In this document: positions 53,649 to 64,000 of the stretch, piece by piece
Layout of the letters: every line of letters starts with the position of its first letter
How positions within the stretch are numbered: the first letter of the stretch is position 1
NCBI GenBank assembly: GCA_011032825.1
Contig: JAADJZ010000009.1
Span: forward strand, 1,488,001-1,552,000
Source of the DNA: Massariosphaeria phaeospora
Lineage: Eukaryota; Ascomycota; Dothideomycetes; Pleosporales
DNA length: 64,000 nt
Direction: 5' to 3'
Notes under the pieces: generated by a model
Told to the model about the DNA's origin: nothing
The model's database searches: none
The model's input: the letters and a program-made list of their open reading frames with translations, nothing else
Position numbers and translations under genes: made by a program

Positions 53649-54651
53649 CAATCTTGGTATCGCAAAAGCCAGCAGGACAGCACCCAAATGCCATTTTTGA
53701 TATATCCCAGAATTCTCAAGACTAAGCTTTGAATCCAGTGTATATAGTGCACGCAGGTAAGCACCTATTACTTACAGCACCTTTAATTTCCCTAGCAGAG
53801 CAGGTAACTCGCCCGATGCTGGACTTGCTCGCTTGAAAACCGCATCGCACCCCAAACGAACTCCTACTTTCCAAGAAGGACAAGCCTTATATGCGTTTCG
53901 CTAGGTGAGTCTCGCACAGCCTTTAGTTACTGTAGCCTCTATCCGTTACTCCTATTTCACTCCTTTCCAGCATGCGAAAAACAGCTTTCTTCTTCTAGAA
54001 GTTACTATGCGATTACCGGTTTGATTCGTAAGTCAATCGAGTGTTATGCGACAGGATTTGCTCTAAGGTACATTGGTAGCTTCGTATCTTCCTAAGGCAT
54101 TGAATACCAAATTTTCCCCTCGAGAGAGTAAGCGATGCAGTACATAGGTACTTTTGCACACGTGACTACTGATCAGCCCAGCTCAACTCAACCTACTTGC
54201 TAATAAGCCCCGCTTTTTAGTTTCAACAATAACATACATCGTATACCACCAACCCCTATCATCCACAAGAACTTCATCCCTAGACTTCAACTCTCTACAA
54301 GCTGAGCTGAAGAGATAACTTCGCATCGTGTATTTGCAGTTCACAGAATTGTTTGGGGCTGTCGAGTAGTTCGCAAAGTAAGCAAATGTTGAATGCCGCA
54401 GATTGACAAAGCCGGGTTAGGTTGAATTGGAATTGAATTGTAATTGTACGAATAGCACATGCGATATTTCACATAGGTAGTCACAACCCCCCCTTCGCAG
54501 GCGTACACATTCATAATGTACACCCTACTATCCCTAAAACATTTCCTTGAACCTAATCAGCTACACCTACGCTTTCCCAACACCCAAACTCCCCGCCTAT
54601 CTTTATCCTCCCGCCAAACCCACCTTTCCACCGCCCTAACTCTACCCAACA
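53649..54651. other. intergenic region, no gene seen
   Basis: AT-richer stretch without recognised coding or repeat content. Confidence 0.5.
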
Positions 54652-55023
54652 ATGCTCTTCCTACCCTTCTTCCCCCACCACTCACCGCCATCGCCAAGCG
54701 CGCCTTCTCCTGCCCCTCTATCCTCATCCCCATCCTCATCCTCACCCCTAATCTCCATCTCCCCCAGCCCCTCCCTCTCTTCCTCTCCCTCATCCACCTC
54801 CTCATCCCTCATCTCATCATCATGGATCGAAATCGACAGCCCAGAATGGACCGACGAGCAACTGCTCGACGACGCGCGGCCGGGGCGGCGCAACGCGAAG
54901 CAAAGGGAGGGTGTAGCGCAGGCGCAGGCGCAGTGTGGGGTTAGTGAGGAGTGTTGTTTTTATGTTGGTGAGGTGGATGGGGTGGAGGGGGAGGGGGATA
55001 GGGAGATGGGGAGGGGGAGATAG
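54652..55023 (+). CDS. hypothetical Ser/Pro-rich small protein
   Basis: A 123-aa frame (MLFLPFFPHHSPPSPSAPSP). A long Ser/Pro run is followed by SSWIEIDSPEWTDEQLLDDA, which looks more like real protein, then a Gly/Glu-rich end. An overlapping frame (54516-54944) is an alternative. No family; weak support. Confidence 0.25.
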   Translation: MLFLPFFPHHSPPSPSAPSPAPLSSSPSSSSPLISISPSPSLSSSPSSTSSSLISSSWIEIDSPEWTDEQLLDDARPGRRNAKQREGVAQAQAQCGVSEECCFYVGEVDGVEGEGDREMGRGR

Positions 55024-55502
55024 GGAAGGGTGGGGAGATAGGGTAGTTGGGGATGGTTGGAGATACTTTAAACAAGAGAGAGAGACATCGAAAGTAGTGT
55101 GTGCGTATCTTCATACGTTGCCAGGCCGACGCAGTTGTGCCCACCAAACTACGTAGTTTAACTTGCTACGCTTACTCCGACTCGTTCACATAACCCGCAA
55201 GCCGTCTCAGCAAGTAAATAGACGCGTCTTGGACCAGCAAAATAGTACGTCTTATGAGCTTAGTTGAAGCATGACGCAACGGTAACGAATGGCATGTATG
55301 GGGTATCTCCGCGTAATGCAACCAACACGATCCCACACCAGTCCGGAAAACCCCCGCAAGCCACATTACGCGCCACGTGAAGACCAACAAAAAAGAGAGG
55401 GAGAGAAACAGCCGATCAACTTAAATCCACGAAAACCCCAAACGCCAGCGCCACCAAGCCACACTCTCTGTACGCCTACAATCGCCCTCAAGTCACAAGC
55501 CG
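55024..55502. other. intergenic region, no gene seen
   Basis: 3' flank of the four-helix membrane protein gene. Confidence 0.5.
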
Positions 55503-56383
55503 TCATACCGCATTAAACTTGCCCATCTCTACCCCCTCATCCTCCGTCTTCAGCCGCTCGCCCTCCGGCGTCCTCTTGCCCACGATCATCTGGCTGATAC
55601 CCAGACCTGCGAGCGCAAACCCCAGCACAGCAAACGGAATCATGACAAAGCGGCCCGCGAGCTCGAGATGGCACTGGCGGCCGTAGTCCTCGGCGACCAT
55701 GCGCGCGCCGTCGGCCATCTTGAGCTCGCACGACCAGGTCTCGAGGTCGAAGGTGCCAATGTTGTAGCGCATGCCGTCGTCGGCGCTGGGCCGGTCGGCG
55801 CGGAAGTTGACGTAGCCGGCGCGGAAGTGCGACGAGGAGCGGTGCGTTACCGAGATGGAAACGAGCGAGAAGAGGACGAGGATGCTGTTGGTGAAGTGCA
55901 GGAACATGGCGTTGCGGCGGAAGTGGTAGGCTTGAGTCTGGTAGGGAGTGTTAGGTTTGCCTTATTTTAGTTGCGTGCGAGTATGCGTACCCGCTTTCCG
56001 TGTTTCCAGTCTAGGACTACGAATACGGCGTGGCCGATGCCGACGAACATGGAGATGGCGGCTGCCACGAGTGCCAGTTTTGCCGGCGCGGTGTATAGAT
56101 GTCTGGGTAGTGCAGCTAATACTGTGGGCTCTGGGTCGCCGGTTTCGAATTCGAATCCCGTGTCGCGGTTGTCCTCAATGAAGATGACGGTCATGGCTTT
56201 CAGCCCGATAACGACGGTCGAAAGTATGACGAGAAGGACTTGGAAGACCAGGTACAGTATGCGCGATATCCGGTACTGGCGTTCTGTGCATACTGGCTTG
56301 TTGAAAATTGGCTTTGGCTTAAAGAATCCAGACACCTTGTCCGACACCTTGACGGTCGGCAGCTTGAACTCGACGTTTTTCAT
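55503..56383 (-). CDS. four-helix membrane protein, unknown function
   Basis: Two exons (56383-55991 and 55937-55503) flank a 53-nt intron and give 275 aa from ATG 56383 (MKNVEFKLPTVKVSDKVSGF). Four hydrophobic helices are seen: ILYLVFQVLLVILSTVVIGL, KLALVAAAISMFVGIGHAVF, NSILVLFSLVSISV and FVMIPFAVLGFALAGLGI. A soluble loop containing Cys lies between the third and fourth. The short C-terminus is charged (GKRTPEGERLKTEDEG). The topology resembles MARVEL-like or tetraspan fungal membrane proteins, but no signature motif confirms this. Splice borders GTACGC/CAG preserve the frame. Confidence 0.75.
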
Positions 56384-58020
56384 CTTGACAGCTCCAGTTC
56401 TTGCTCGCTCCAACAGAGCACAGCTCTTAGAAGGTGAGGTTAAGCGGTACAGCTTCGGAGATTAGAGAGCTTGACTCGGGAGAAATAACATGAAAAAAAA
56501 GATACGGTGACGAGAGCGGAGGCGGTACACTTCAGCCTTCCGTTAGAGAGGAAGCCAAACGCTCGACCAGCGAGACACACGGCAGAGATATTAGATCGGA
56601 CGAGGAGCCGAGATCTATCAAAGGGCAGACGGCGTGGACAAGTAGAGAACTGTCACGCTCACACAGTGCCTGTCCGGGGGTAGGACGTTGCGGGGCTTCA
56701 TCTCTGCAGACAGCGCTCGGCTCTCAATGCTGTACCACCGGCATTACGAAGAAGTCTGAACGTCATGTTCCACAATGGCTTCTGCCGGCTTGTCGATCAT
56801 GCGAGCGATGGGTTGCTGGCTGGGAGTGGTTGAGTAGTGGAGGCGAGACGAGTAGCGTCTCAGATTCGCGACATTGCACGGACCATGACATCCCACATCG
56901 GGGAGAGCAGGTTGCAATATGATGTGTTGTTAAGGTTGGCGGAAGGCTTGGAGCTGGTTTGAGCTGTGACTATCGAGCATCTTAAGGCTGGTGTGTCGCA
57001 TATAGCCCGATACGTGCTGGAATACTTTGCTCCGGTCACGTGTCGTACCCCACGGCTCCCCAGTGCCGCATCCCACGTCTGCAGCCGAAACCGACTCAGA
57101 CCTCGAGTCAAGCATGGTACTCAAAGGCATGAGATGTGGGTGCTCGGAATATTGAATTCTTGTCGATCAATCTTTGTTTCCGAATCTTCTACACGATCCT
57201 CTCCGTCTTCTAGGCGCCAAATCTCCCCACGCCCCCACTGCGGCCTGAACAGGAGTGAGAAAGGGAACCACCCACCAGGCGCTTGGTTAATGGCATCCAA
57301 GCGGGTGACTTTATGCCAGTGCCTCGATTAGTGTTGAGGCTCAAGCACGTAGGTAGATGGGATGGCGCAGCTGTTACATTATTGGCATTGTAGCGGATGT
57401 GCCCATCGAGGGCAGGGAATGACGTCGAGCCATAGACAGTGACTGAACAATGCAAGGTGGTCTTCGCATTTTCTAGCCTTTTCAGAAGCTGTCGTATCGA
57501 AGTCTAAGGAAATATCAGATGAACGAGAACACACCAAAATGAAACGGGCTTTAGAAGATTGAGAGTGCTTCCATGCTCGCTCCGACTTCTGTCAGATTTC
57601 TGGCGGGGGTTTGGCCTCGCCTCTGATTCCAGAATGCGATACGAGACGAAACATGAAGCTAACAAATGTTGAAACTGGTACCACAAGTGGACCTCAACAG
57701 CAGAACCGGCAGTTGAACACTTCTTCGTGAAATGAAGGAAAAGAAGGACCCATAGCGGGAGAGGAATTTCGATGTATTAGTCGAGGGCAATCACGGAGAT
57801 AGCACAGTGTCGTGACGCGGAAGAGGAAGAGGAAGGAGGTTGATGATGGTGATGTCAGTCTTGCAGTTTCGACGCTAGGCCGCTCTGGGCTGGGCTGGCA
57901 GCAGTCGCGTTCCGCGTCAAGCAAACAACTTCAACAATTCAACAATTCCGCAATCCACCACCCACCCATCATCCCTCTACTGTCTCTACCACGACTCCCG
58001 CCGCCATCTCCGCCCCAAGC
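56384..58020. other. long divergent intergenic region, no gene seen
   Basis: Promoters of the minus-strand membrane protein gene and of RTT106. ORFs inside are short, overlap each other and lack domains. Confidence 0.5.
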
Positions 58021-59517
58021 ATGGCCGGCGCCCACCCCTCCGAGATCGACGCCGCCTTCGTAGACAACCACGACCTGCGAAAGCGAGTCCACGCCGCCAT
58101 AGGTAAGGAAGCCCCCCCTGCAGCTCAACATGCTCTACAACTCTAACTAGGCTCCTGCCAGACCAGAATCCCACCCAGAGTAGTCTCTTCCATGACATCT
58201 CGAGCTACATTCTCCATCAGCCCTCCGCCGCTGCCAGCGAGCCCGCGTCCAAAAAGCGCAAACTCGGCGACAGCAACAGCGCGCAGAGCAGCACGACGGG
58301 CGGCAGCTGGGCCAGCACCGCGACAAAAGCATGGCGCTCATACCCCGGGACCAGCGTCTCGCTGCCGCAGCGCAGGAAGTTCACGCTGGAGTTCGTGGCG
58401 GACAGGAAGGACGGCGGCGGCGTGCGCGCAGTGGGCGCAGACGGCAGCGTTGAGTTCGGCATAGCGTGGCGGGACGTCGGTGAGCAGCTCCATGCCCCCC
58501 AAACACAGCTGCCAGGCACGCACACTCACTCCTACCCCTCTCTCCAGACCAGGTCTTCTGCCTGCCCGTCCCGGAGAAGGCCAAGCGCCAACACAACTTC
58601 GTCGTGCTGCCGCTGCATGGCGACGGCGTGAACCCGGTGCCCGAACAGCTCGCAGGCCACCCACCCGAGCCCATACTGTGGACCTTTGAAGAACCAGCAG
58701 GCAAAAACATAGTCGAGGGCGAGGACCCCGGCCCCACCCCCATAGCGGAAGCCATCCAGCACTGCCTCACCCAGGCCGGCACGCGCAAGACCGTCATCTT
58801 CCCGACCGCCGACGACTTCGCGAGCGCGATCCCGCAGAGCCACCGGAAAGGCGAGAAGGCCTACCACGTCAAGGCGCATCGGGGCAGCAAAGAAGGTTCG
58901 TCGCAAGCAATCTCGCCAGAAACCCCCCACATACAAGTCCACATGCTAACCCCACCCCTGCTACAGGCTACCTCTTCTTCACCTCGACCGGCATCCTCTG
59001 GGCCTTCAAAAAACCCCTCGCCTTCTTCTCCTTCACCACCATAACCGCCATCTCGTACACCGCCGTGCTGCGCAACACATTCAACCTCGTCATCAGCACG
59101 CCAACGCAAGACGTCGAGTTCGGCATGCTCGACCAGGCCGACTTCGCCGGCATCAACGCCTACATCCAGACGCACGGCCTGCAGGACGCCAGCATGGCCG
59201 CCGCGCGCCGCGCCAAGAAACTCAACGTGAACCCGCCGGCTGAGAACGGCGACGCGGGACCGAATGGCGCTGGCGCTGCGGCGGGCGACGGCGAGGCCGA
59301 GTCCGAGCTGCAGAAGGCGGAGAAAATGCTGCAGGATGCGGAGGATGAGGAGGACGAGGAGGAGGAGGACTATGATCCCGGGAGCGAGGGCGAGAGCGAG
59401 GGCAGTGGGAGTGAGAGCGAGGACGGCGGCGAGGGTGGACAGGGTGAAGGGGAAGGTGAGGGCGAAGAGTACGAAGAGGGAGATGATGAGGGCGAAGAGA
59501 TGGAGGGACAGGAATAG
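58021..59517 (+). CDS. RTT106: histone chaperone Rtt106
   Basis: Binds H3-H4, notably H3K56-acetylated, during nucleosome assembly in the nucleus (family knowledge). Four exons (58021-58102, 58162-58479, 58548-58895, 58967-59517) give 432 aa. The N-terminal helical region is followed by ASKKRKLGD, then tandem PH-like domains. [11 protein letters not shown] and [20 protein letters not shown] lie in the first. [48 protein letters not shown] and [17 protein letters not shown] lie in the second and match Rtt106 closely. The last 90 residues are a Glu/Asp tail typical of histone chaperones. Frames join cleanly and no lesion is seen. Confidence 0.92.
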
Positions 59518-60527
59518 AGCGGCTCAGCTGTCTTGCCGACATGGCGGCACGGGCTTGTTTTGAATAGGGCTGGGTGTTGGATATATTCTGTTGGATATAC
59601 CTACATTTTGTTGTGGTCTTGTCGATGGTAGGATAACATAACACGACCGCGAGACAGATATCGTACATCTTACGTTGCCCTCACCCATCTACCTCGCCCT
59701 GGCAGCTGTGAAGAGCGAAGATAGCGGCGAGTGAGTAAGCAAGTGTGCGGCAGCGTGCGTACGCAGAGAGAACAGTCCAGTCCATACATACGCAGAGGCG
59801 GGAAAAAAATGCTCGACGACGAGAACAACGATGCACTGTCGCAAGAGAAGAAGAGATGAGACGTGAAGTAAAGGCGATGTTCAGAAACAAGAGAGCTGAG
59901 CTGTACGGTACGGTACGGTACGAAAATCAAGAAAACCTTACTCCCCGCACACATCTTGCTCGACTTCAACATACACATCACACCCAAGTAGGTACCAAAC
60001 CATCGCCCGTTTTCTGCGCAAAACTCAGTCATCTATGCGAAATGATAATAGGTACCCACCAGTCCTCTCTGTGCCTAGCTTTGTCCACTGGGCAGTCATT
60101 CAATCCCATCCTGACCCGGGTCGCGCGTGGCGGCTGAAATGAAATGGCTGCATCTATCTATCCTTCCACACTGTCTAATTAATCTATGCACACCTTGTCT
60201 TTCATATATGCCCCATCTAATCTACCACGTCTTAAACCCACCCAACCCAACGGGCTCATAATGCATCGATGGCAAGAATATTTCACTCACACTTCATCCC
60301 ATCGCTTGACATCTCTCTCTTTCTCTCTCTTTCTCTCTTCTCTCTCTCCATCTCATCATGCCTCTCTCCGCCACCACGAGTCCAAACCTGCGAAACCTAC
60401 CTTACAACGCATTGACCTAGTCTACCTACTACCATCCCCAGAACCACAGAACGTGGACGCTCACGTTCCCCGACTCGGCTTAGCTCAACTTCAACAATCA
60501 ACTCTGCTGTTTTCCTCCGCACACACC
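59518..60527. other. intergenic region and GT90 leader
   Basis: Contains a (TACGG)n run near 59907 and a CT-rich leader (60309-60350). The frame of the next gene is open upstream, but the CT tract and composition indicate untranslated leader. Confidence 0.5.
60309..60350. repeat. CT-rich microsatellite in the 5' leader of the GT90-like gene
   Basis: TCTCTCTTTCTCTCTC-type pyrimidine tract about 180 bp before the ATG, common in leaders of expressed fungal genes. Confidence 0.7.
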
Positions 60528-62681
60528 ATGAAACGCACACCATACATGCGACCCTCCTGGCGCGCGCTGCAGCTCCTGGCGCTGGCATCGGCGCTGCTGT
60601 GCGTGCTTGTCGTGTACGGCGCGATGTGGGGCAGCGAGACGCTGCACGCGTATCTGCCGAGCGGGATTGCGCAGTTCACGGCAAAAGGCACTGGGGCTGG
60701 TAGCAGCAGTACGGAAGAGCAAGCTGGCCATCCCATCGACCACCTCATCGCCACGGCTCAAAAGCGCTTCGACGCTATATTGAAGAACCAGGCCACATCT
60801 CTCCACGACGCAGCGTCCCAGTACCGGGCGAAGCGGCACCGGCACCCGCCCCCCGGCTTCGCCGAATGGTACGACTTCGCAGCCGAGAAAGGCGCTGTTG
60901 TCGTGGAGGACTTCTTCGACCAGATATACGCCGACCTAGGCCCGTTCTGGGGCTTGGATCCGCGGGTGCTGAGACAGGACGTCGGCGCGTATAGCACGAA
61001 GATTTCGATCCGGAACGGGGTTGTGGCGGCAAAGACACGCAGTGCGCATCCGAGACTCGATGTCTGGACGCAGATGTTGCAGACGCTGGCACGTAAGGTC
61101 AAACTGCCTGATGTGGATATACCCGTTAGTTATGAAGACGAGCCGCGGATCATCGCGGCCTGGGACACCGTCGACACTGCCCTTACGTTTGCGAGGCCCA
61201 TGCTCTCGTCGGCGGATCGGGTCGTGCAGGAGTTTTCGGGCCTTGCGGACGTCGATGAGAATAACGCGACGTTTGCTTTCGACCCGGAATGGCTTGGTGC
61301 ACGTCTTCGACACCCGGCCAGTGCACTCGGTCCGCGTCCAATGTGGTCACTTGTGAAGCCCGGGTGTGCGCCGGGATCGCCGGCGGAGAAGTCAGGCGTG
61401 TATAGCGATATCTTGCATAAGGAAGGGCATACGAGCGAGCAGCATTTGGCCGCTGCGTTGTTACCGGTCGAGATGCCGGATAATACTTCGCATGGCTACG
61501 CGAAGAACTGGACGCTGGCGACAGGTGCATGCCAGTTTCCTAATCTCCAGGGACTGCATGGTGCGTTCGTGGCGCCGGAGAGTATGAGCGTGAGCCAGAA
61601 GCTGTTTCCGTTATTCGGCGCTGCGAAGATGTCCATGTCGAATGATATTCTTATACCGAGCGCCGAGGATTGGAATACATCGAGCTCTAACGACGCCGAT
61701 CCTACCCTGTGGTCCGATAGGGCGAATAGACTCGTCTTCCGCGCTTCTGCGCCGGCTAGTATCCGCTGGCGCCACTCCCATCTGTACCGCTTCGCGTCTA
61801 TGCTCAACGCATCCCATGTTGAAATCGCGGAAGCGAACCTGCATGCTGGGAATGAAAGCTCCGTTGGCGTGGGGTACGCGCGGAATTTCCGGTTGCTGCC
61901 CGTGAACGAATACCATCTCCAGACGCAGACTGGAGGACGGTTGGCGGAGTGGGTTAATGGGTGGGCGGCTGGACGGCTTAGTGATATAGAATGCGCCGAG
62001 GTTGAAGGGTGTAGAGAGTTGGGCAAGTACTTCACTGTCACCGATTCCTCGTCTCCGGACCCTAGCCCCGACAGTGTGCGATATAAATACACCGCCTCCC
62101 TCGACGCCCGCCGCTCTACTTTCCTCGAACATCTACAGTCCGGCACTGTTACGCTCAAAGCAAGCGTGTACCTAAACTGGTATGATGGCCGGCTAGTGCC
62201 ATGGGTGCACTTCGTACCGCTGGACAATACGTTTGTAGATCTGTATGGGGTGATGGAGTATTTTCTGGGTTCCGCAGCCAGTGAGGGAGGGACGGCATAC
62301 CAGCATGTTCAAGGGGAGATGCAGCACCATGAGCATCATTTCAAGACGCCTGGAGATATGGGGAATGATGATGGTGAGGATCATCAGCACCAGGCATTGC
62401 CTTCTGGTGACGGGGATCTCAGTTCGCAGAGCGATGGTGCAGTGCACGGCTCCAGTAACCATCCAAAGTCGACGAGACGGACAAAGAGACAAGACGAAGA
62501 TTACGCACATGACGCGCAGGCTGAGAAGATTGCACAAGCAGGTCATGATTGGGCCGCAAAGGCGCTGCGGAAAGACGACATGCTGGTCTACGTCTACCGG
62601 CTGCTTCTCGAATACGCGAGGGTTGTTGATGATAAGAGGGAGAGGCTGGGATGGGTGCAAGATCTTCTCGAGGATGAGTGA
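60528..62681 (+). CDS. GT90/CAP10-like glycosyltransferase (type II membrane)
   Basis: A single exon of 717 aa from ATG 60528 (MKRTPYMRPSWRALQLLALA). A signal-anchor helix (LQLLALASALLCVLVVYGAM) places it in the Golgi or ER. HRHPPPGFAEWYDFA and VVEDFFDQIYADLGPFWGL are the conserved opening of fungal CAP10-related proteins. Later come VKPGCAPGSPA, YKYTASLDARRSTFLEHL, SVYLNWYDGRLVPWVHFVPLD, FVDLYGVMEYFLG and a final AQAGHDWAAKALRKDDMLVY with RLLLEYARV. These correspond to the C-terminal nucleotide-sugar-binding part of the family, whose members add xylose-type sugars to capsule or cell-surface glycans. An acidic, His-rich insert (residues 600-650) is unusual. Substrate unknown. Confidence 0.85.
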   Translation: MKRTPYMRPSWRALQLLALASALLCVLVVYGAMWGSETLHAYLPSGIAQFTAKGTGAGSSSTEEQAGHPIDHLIATAQKRFDAILKNQATSLHDAASQYRAKRHRHPPPGFAEWYDFAAEKGAVVVEDFFDQIYADLGPFWGLDPRVLRQDVGAYSTKISIRNGVVAAKTRSAHPRLDVWTQMLQTLARKVKLPDVDIPVSYEDEPRIIAAWDTVDTALTFARPMLSSADRVVQEFSGLADVDENNATFAFDPEWLGARLRHPASALGPRPMWSLVKPGCAPGSPAEKSGVYSDILHKEGHTSEQHLAAALLPVEMPDNTSHGYAKNWTLATGACQFPNLQGLHGAFVAPESMSVSQKLFPLFGAAKMSMSNDILIPSAEDWNTSSSNDADPTLWSDRANRLVFRASAPASIRWRHSHLYRFASMLNASHVEIAEANLHAGNESSVGVGYARNFRLLPVNEYHLQTQTGGRLAEWVNGWAAGRLSDIECAEVEGCRELGKYFTVTDSSSPDPSPDSVRYKYTASLDARRSTFLEHLQSGTVTLKASVYLNWYDGRLVPWVHFVPLDNTFVDLYGVMEYFLGSAASEGGTAYQHVQGEMQHHEHHFKTPGDMGNDDGEDHQHQALPSGDGDLSSQSDGAVHGSSNHPKSTRRTKRQDEDYAHDAQAEKIAQAGHDWAAKALRKDDMLVYVYRLLLEYARVVDDKRERLGWVQDLLEDE

Positions 62682-63038
62682 GTGCTAGGCAGAGCGGAAG
62701 ACAGACAATGGTGGAGGTGGGATTTAGTCACGAGACGGTTGTGCAGCGTGGTTGCCGGATGGGAAGGAGCGATGACAAGATTGCGTCACGGGTTCTGCAC
62801 AGGAAAGAGCGAGAGAGGGGGTGCAAACTTCGAACCTCCATCACCGTGAGTGCGATGCCGTGGGACGAGCGCGCATCCTCATACCCTATTTCCATCACTT
62901 ACGTCGTCATCTACGAACCGTGTTAGCTGCATCTTCCTGGCACCGCCTCCAATCTCCCACCTCCGCCCTCGAGGCATACCACGACCACGAACCACGACCT
63001 GTCTTCCTTTCTGCTTTATCGTACTCTATCCCTAGTAC
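62682..63038. other. intergenic region, no gene seen
   Basis: 3' flank of the GT90-like gene and short promoter of the last gene. Confidence 0.6.
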
Positions 63039-63815
63039 ATGCTAGTCCTCGTCCTTGTCGCCTGCGCCATCTTGACCCTCGTCCCCATCATCGCCGTACA
63101 ACTAAACCGCGCTGCCGACCCCAAACCTCTCAACCTAAACCCATTCTACGGGGCGTCTCGCACCCCTTCCATTGCGAACCTAGACGGCGAGTCCAGCCCC
63201 CGCCAGTCGCACCTCGGCCTCCCACTCGCACTGCGCCCAGGTCGCACGGCAACTGTGCATGGACACGAGGGCGGCAACTATGCCAATGTAGAAGACGCTG
63301 CGGGTGAAGAAGCGTACGGGCGAACATGGCAGAAGAAGCCGTGGGATCCCCCGTTCCCGACTTCGGTAGGGCGCCTGGGGACCATGTATCGCGCGCTGCC
63401 GCCGACTGCAACGCCGCTGGATGAGTTACGGAGGGGAACAGAAAGAGTGGCAGCGTCTGGGGCAGCATCGACGGCACCTGCCTCAAAATCGCAGCTGCAT
63501 TCTTCATCACCTCCACAATCCCCACGTCCGCCTCGACTACAGCCGCAGACCCAGCCTGAAGCAGCACCTACACCTGCACCACAGCCTCCTCCTCCGCCTC
63601 CCGGCCATACCCAACCGTCGCACTCTTCGCGTCCCACCTACCTCCAGATCACACTGCTACTTCTCGCCTTCCTGCTCCTCATCGTGCTCTTCGCCGTACT
63701 CACCGCACACTTCCTCGCCGGCTTCCTAGTCTACAGAACCGAAGCGCGGCTCGGCGAAGCAAGAAAGGGTATCATGAGGGGCGGCGAGATGAGGATGTGT
63801 TTGTGTCCGCGGTGA
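63039..63815 (+). CDS. two-helix membrane protein with Pro-rich loop
   Basis: A single exon of 258 aa. The N-terminal helix (MLVLVLVACAILTLVPIIAV) starts directly at the ATG, so it is a signal anchor or signal peptide. The middle is Pro/Ser/Gln-rich (PPQSPRPPRLQPQTQPEA, PAPQPPPPPPGHTQP). A strong C-terminal helix (ITLLLLAFLLLIVLFAVLTA) precedes a short charged tail ending CLCPR. No family was recognised. Start choice is supported by the immediate hydrophobic segment. Confidence 0.65.
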   Translation: MLVLVLVACAILTLVPIIAVQLNRAADPKPLNLNPFYGASRTPSIANLDGESSPRQSHLGLPLALRPGRTATVHGHEGGNYANVEDAAGEEAYGRTWQKKPWDPPFPTSVGRLGTMYRALPPTATPLDELRRGTERVAASGAASTAPASKSQLHSSSPPQSPRPPRLQPQTQPEAAPTPAPQPPPPPPGHTQPSHSSRPTYLQITLLLLAFLLLIVLFAVLTAHFLAGFLVYRTEARLGEARKGIMRGGEMRMCLCPR

Positions 63816-64000
63816 AGACAGGGGGTAGCAAGGCGGATGCCAGAGACGCAAAAGTGAATACATCAAATTGTGCGAACCAAAAGCCCAATGAAGACCGTTT
63901 TCCGAACTGAAGCAAAACTCTGTCTAATGCGGATAAACAGTACGCTTTCAAAATGCCCTCGTTGCTCATGACGCGCACCCGCGCTGCGAAATTAACGGGT

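Noticed and set aside
56140..56170. tRNA B-box-like TTCGAATTCGAATCCC
   Set aside because: It lies within the coding exon of the four-helix membrane protein and no cloverleaf can be drawn around it.

Overview
The window reads as nuclear DNA of a filamentous ascomycete (Pezizomycotina, probably Dothideomycetes). Genes have short 46-87 nt GT-AG introns with CTRAY-like branch sites, GC-rich coding sequence, and fungal families (NACHT NTPase, LaeA-like methyltransferase, DUF7923, DUF3405, GT90/CAP10, MET6, RTT106). One 10.6 kb AT-rich island carries the marks of repeat-induced point mutation (RIP).

Left arm (1-21.4 kb): a NACHT NTPase whose reading frame runs without a stop into a Rheb-like GTPase; a frameshifted serine/threonine dehydratase; an MFS transporter with an in-frame TAG; an RRM-like protein with a Lys/Glu-rich tail; a small secreted cysteine-rich protein; a DUF7923 protein; a small nuclear-looking protein; an eleven-exon LaeA-like methyltransferase with a premature TAG; a POF1/NMN-adenylyltransferase-like protein; and a 1,153-residue disordered protein.

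Island (about 21.66-32.33 kb): a nest of degenerate pogo/Fot1-type DNA transposons, each about 1.86 kb. Copy A lies inside host element E1. Copies B and C and a 910-bp palindromic element D lie inside host element E2. Taking each insertion out together with one TA restores the host transposase frame. In E2 this works only if the 1.65 kb between B and C is flipped, so B and C appear to have recombined as inverted repeats, or the assembly is flipped there.

Right arm (32.9-64 kb): MET6 methionine synthase, an SDR reductase, a kelch/transmembrane protein, a DUF3405 type II membrane protein, an acidic multi-pass membrane protein, a nine-exon amidase with one frameshift, a short CmcJ-like ORF, a four-helix membrane protein, histone chaperone RTT106, a GT90-like glycosyltransferase and a two-helix membrane protein. 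Most are housekeeping genes with no sign of a metabolic cluster. Several accessory genes carry single disabling lesions. The items most worth pursuing are the NACHT-Rheb fusion with a degenerate GTPase, the transposon-mediated inversion, and the palindromic element. No tRNA, rRNA or CRISPR array was seen.
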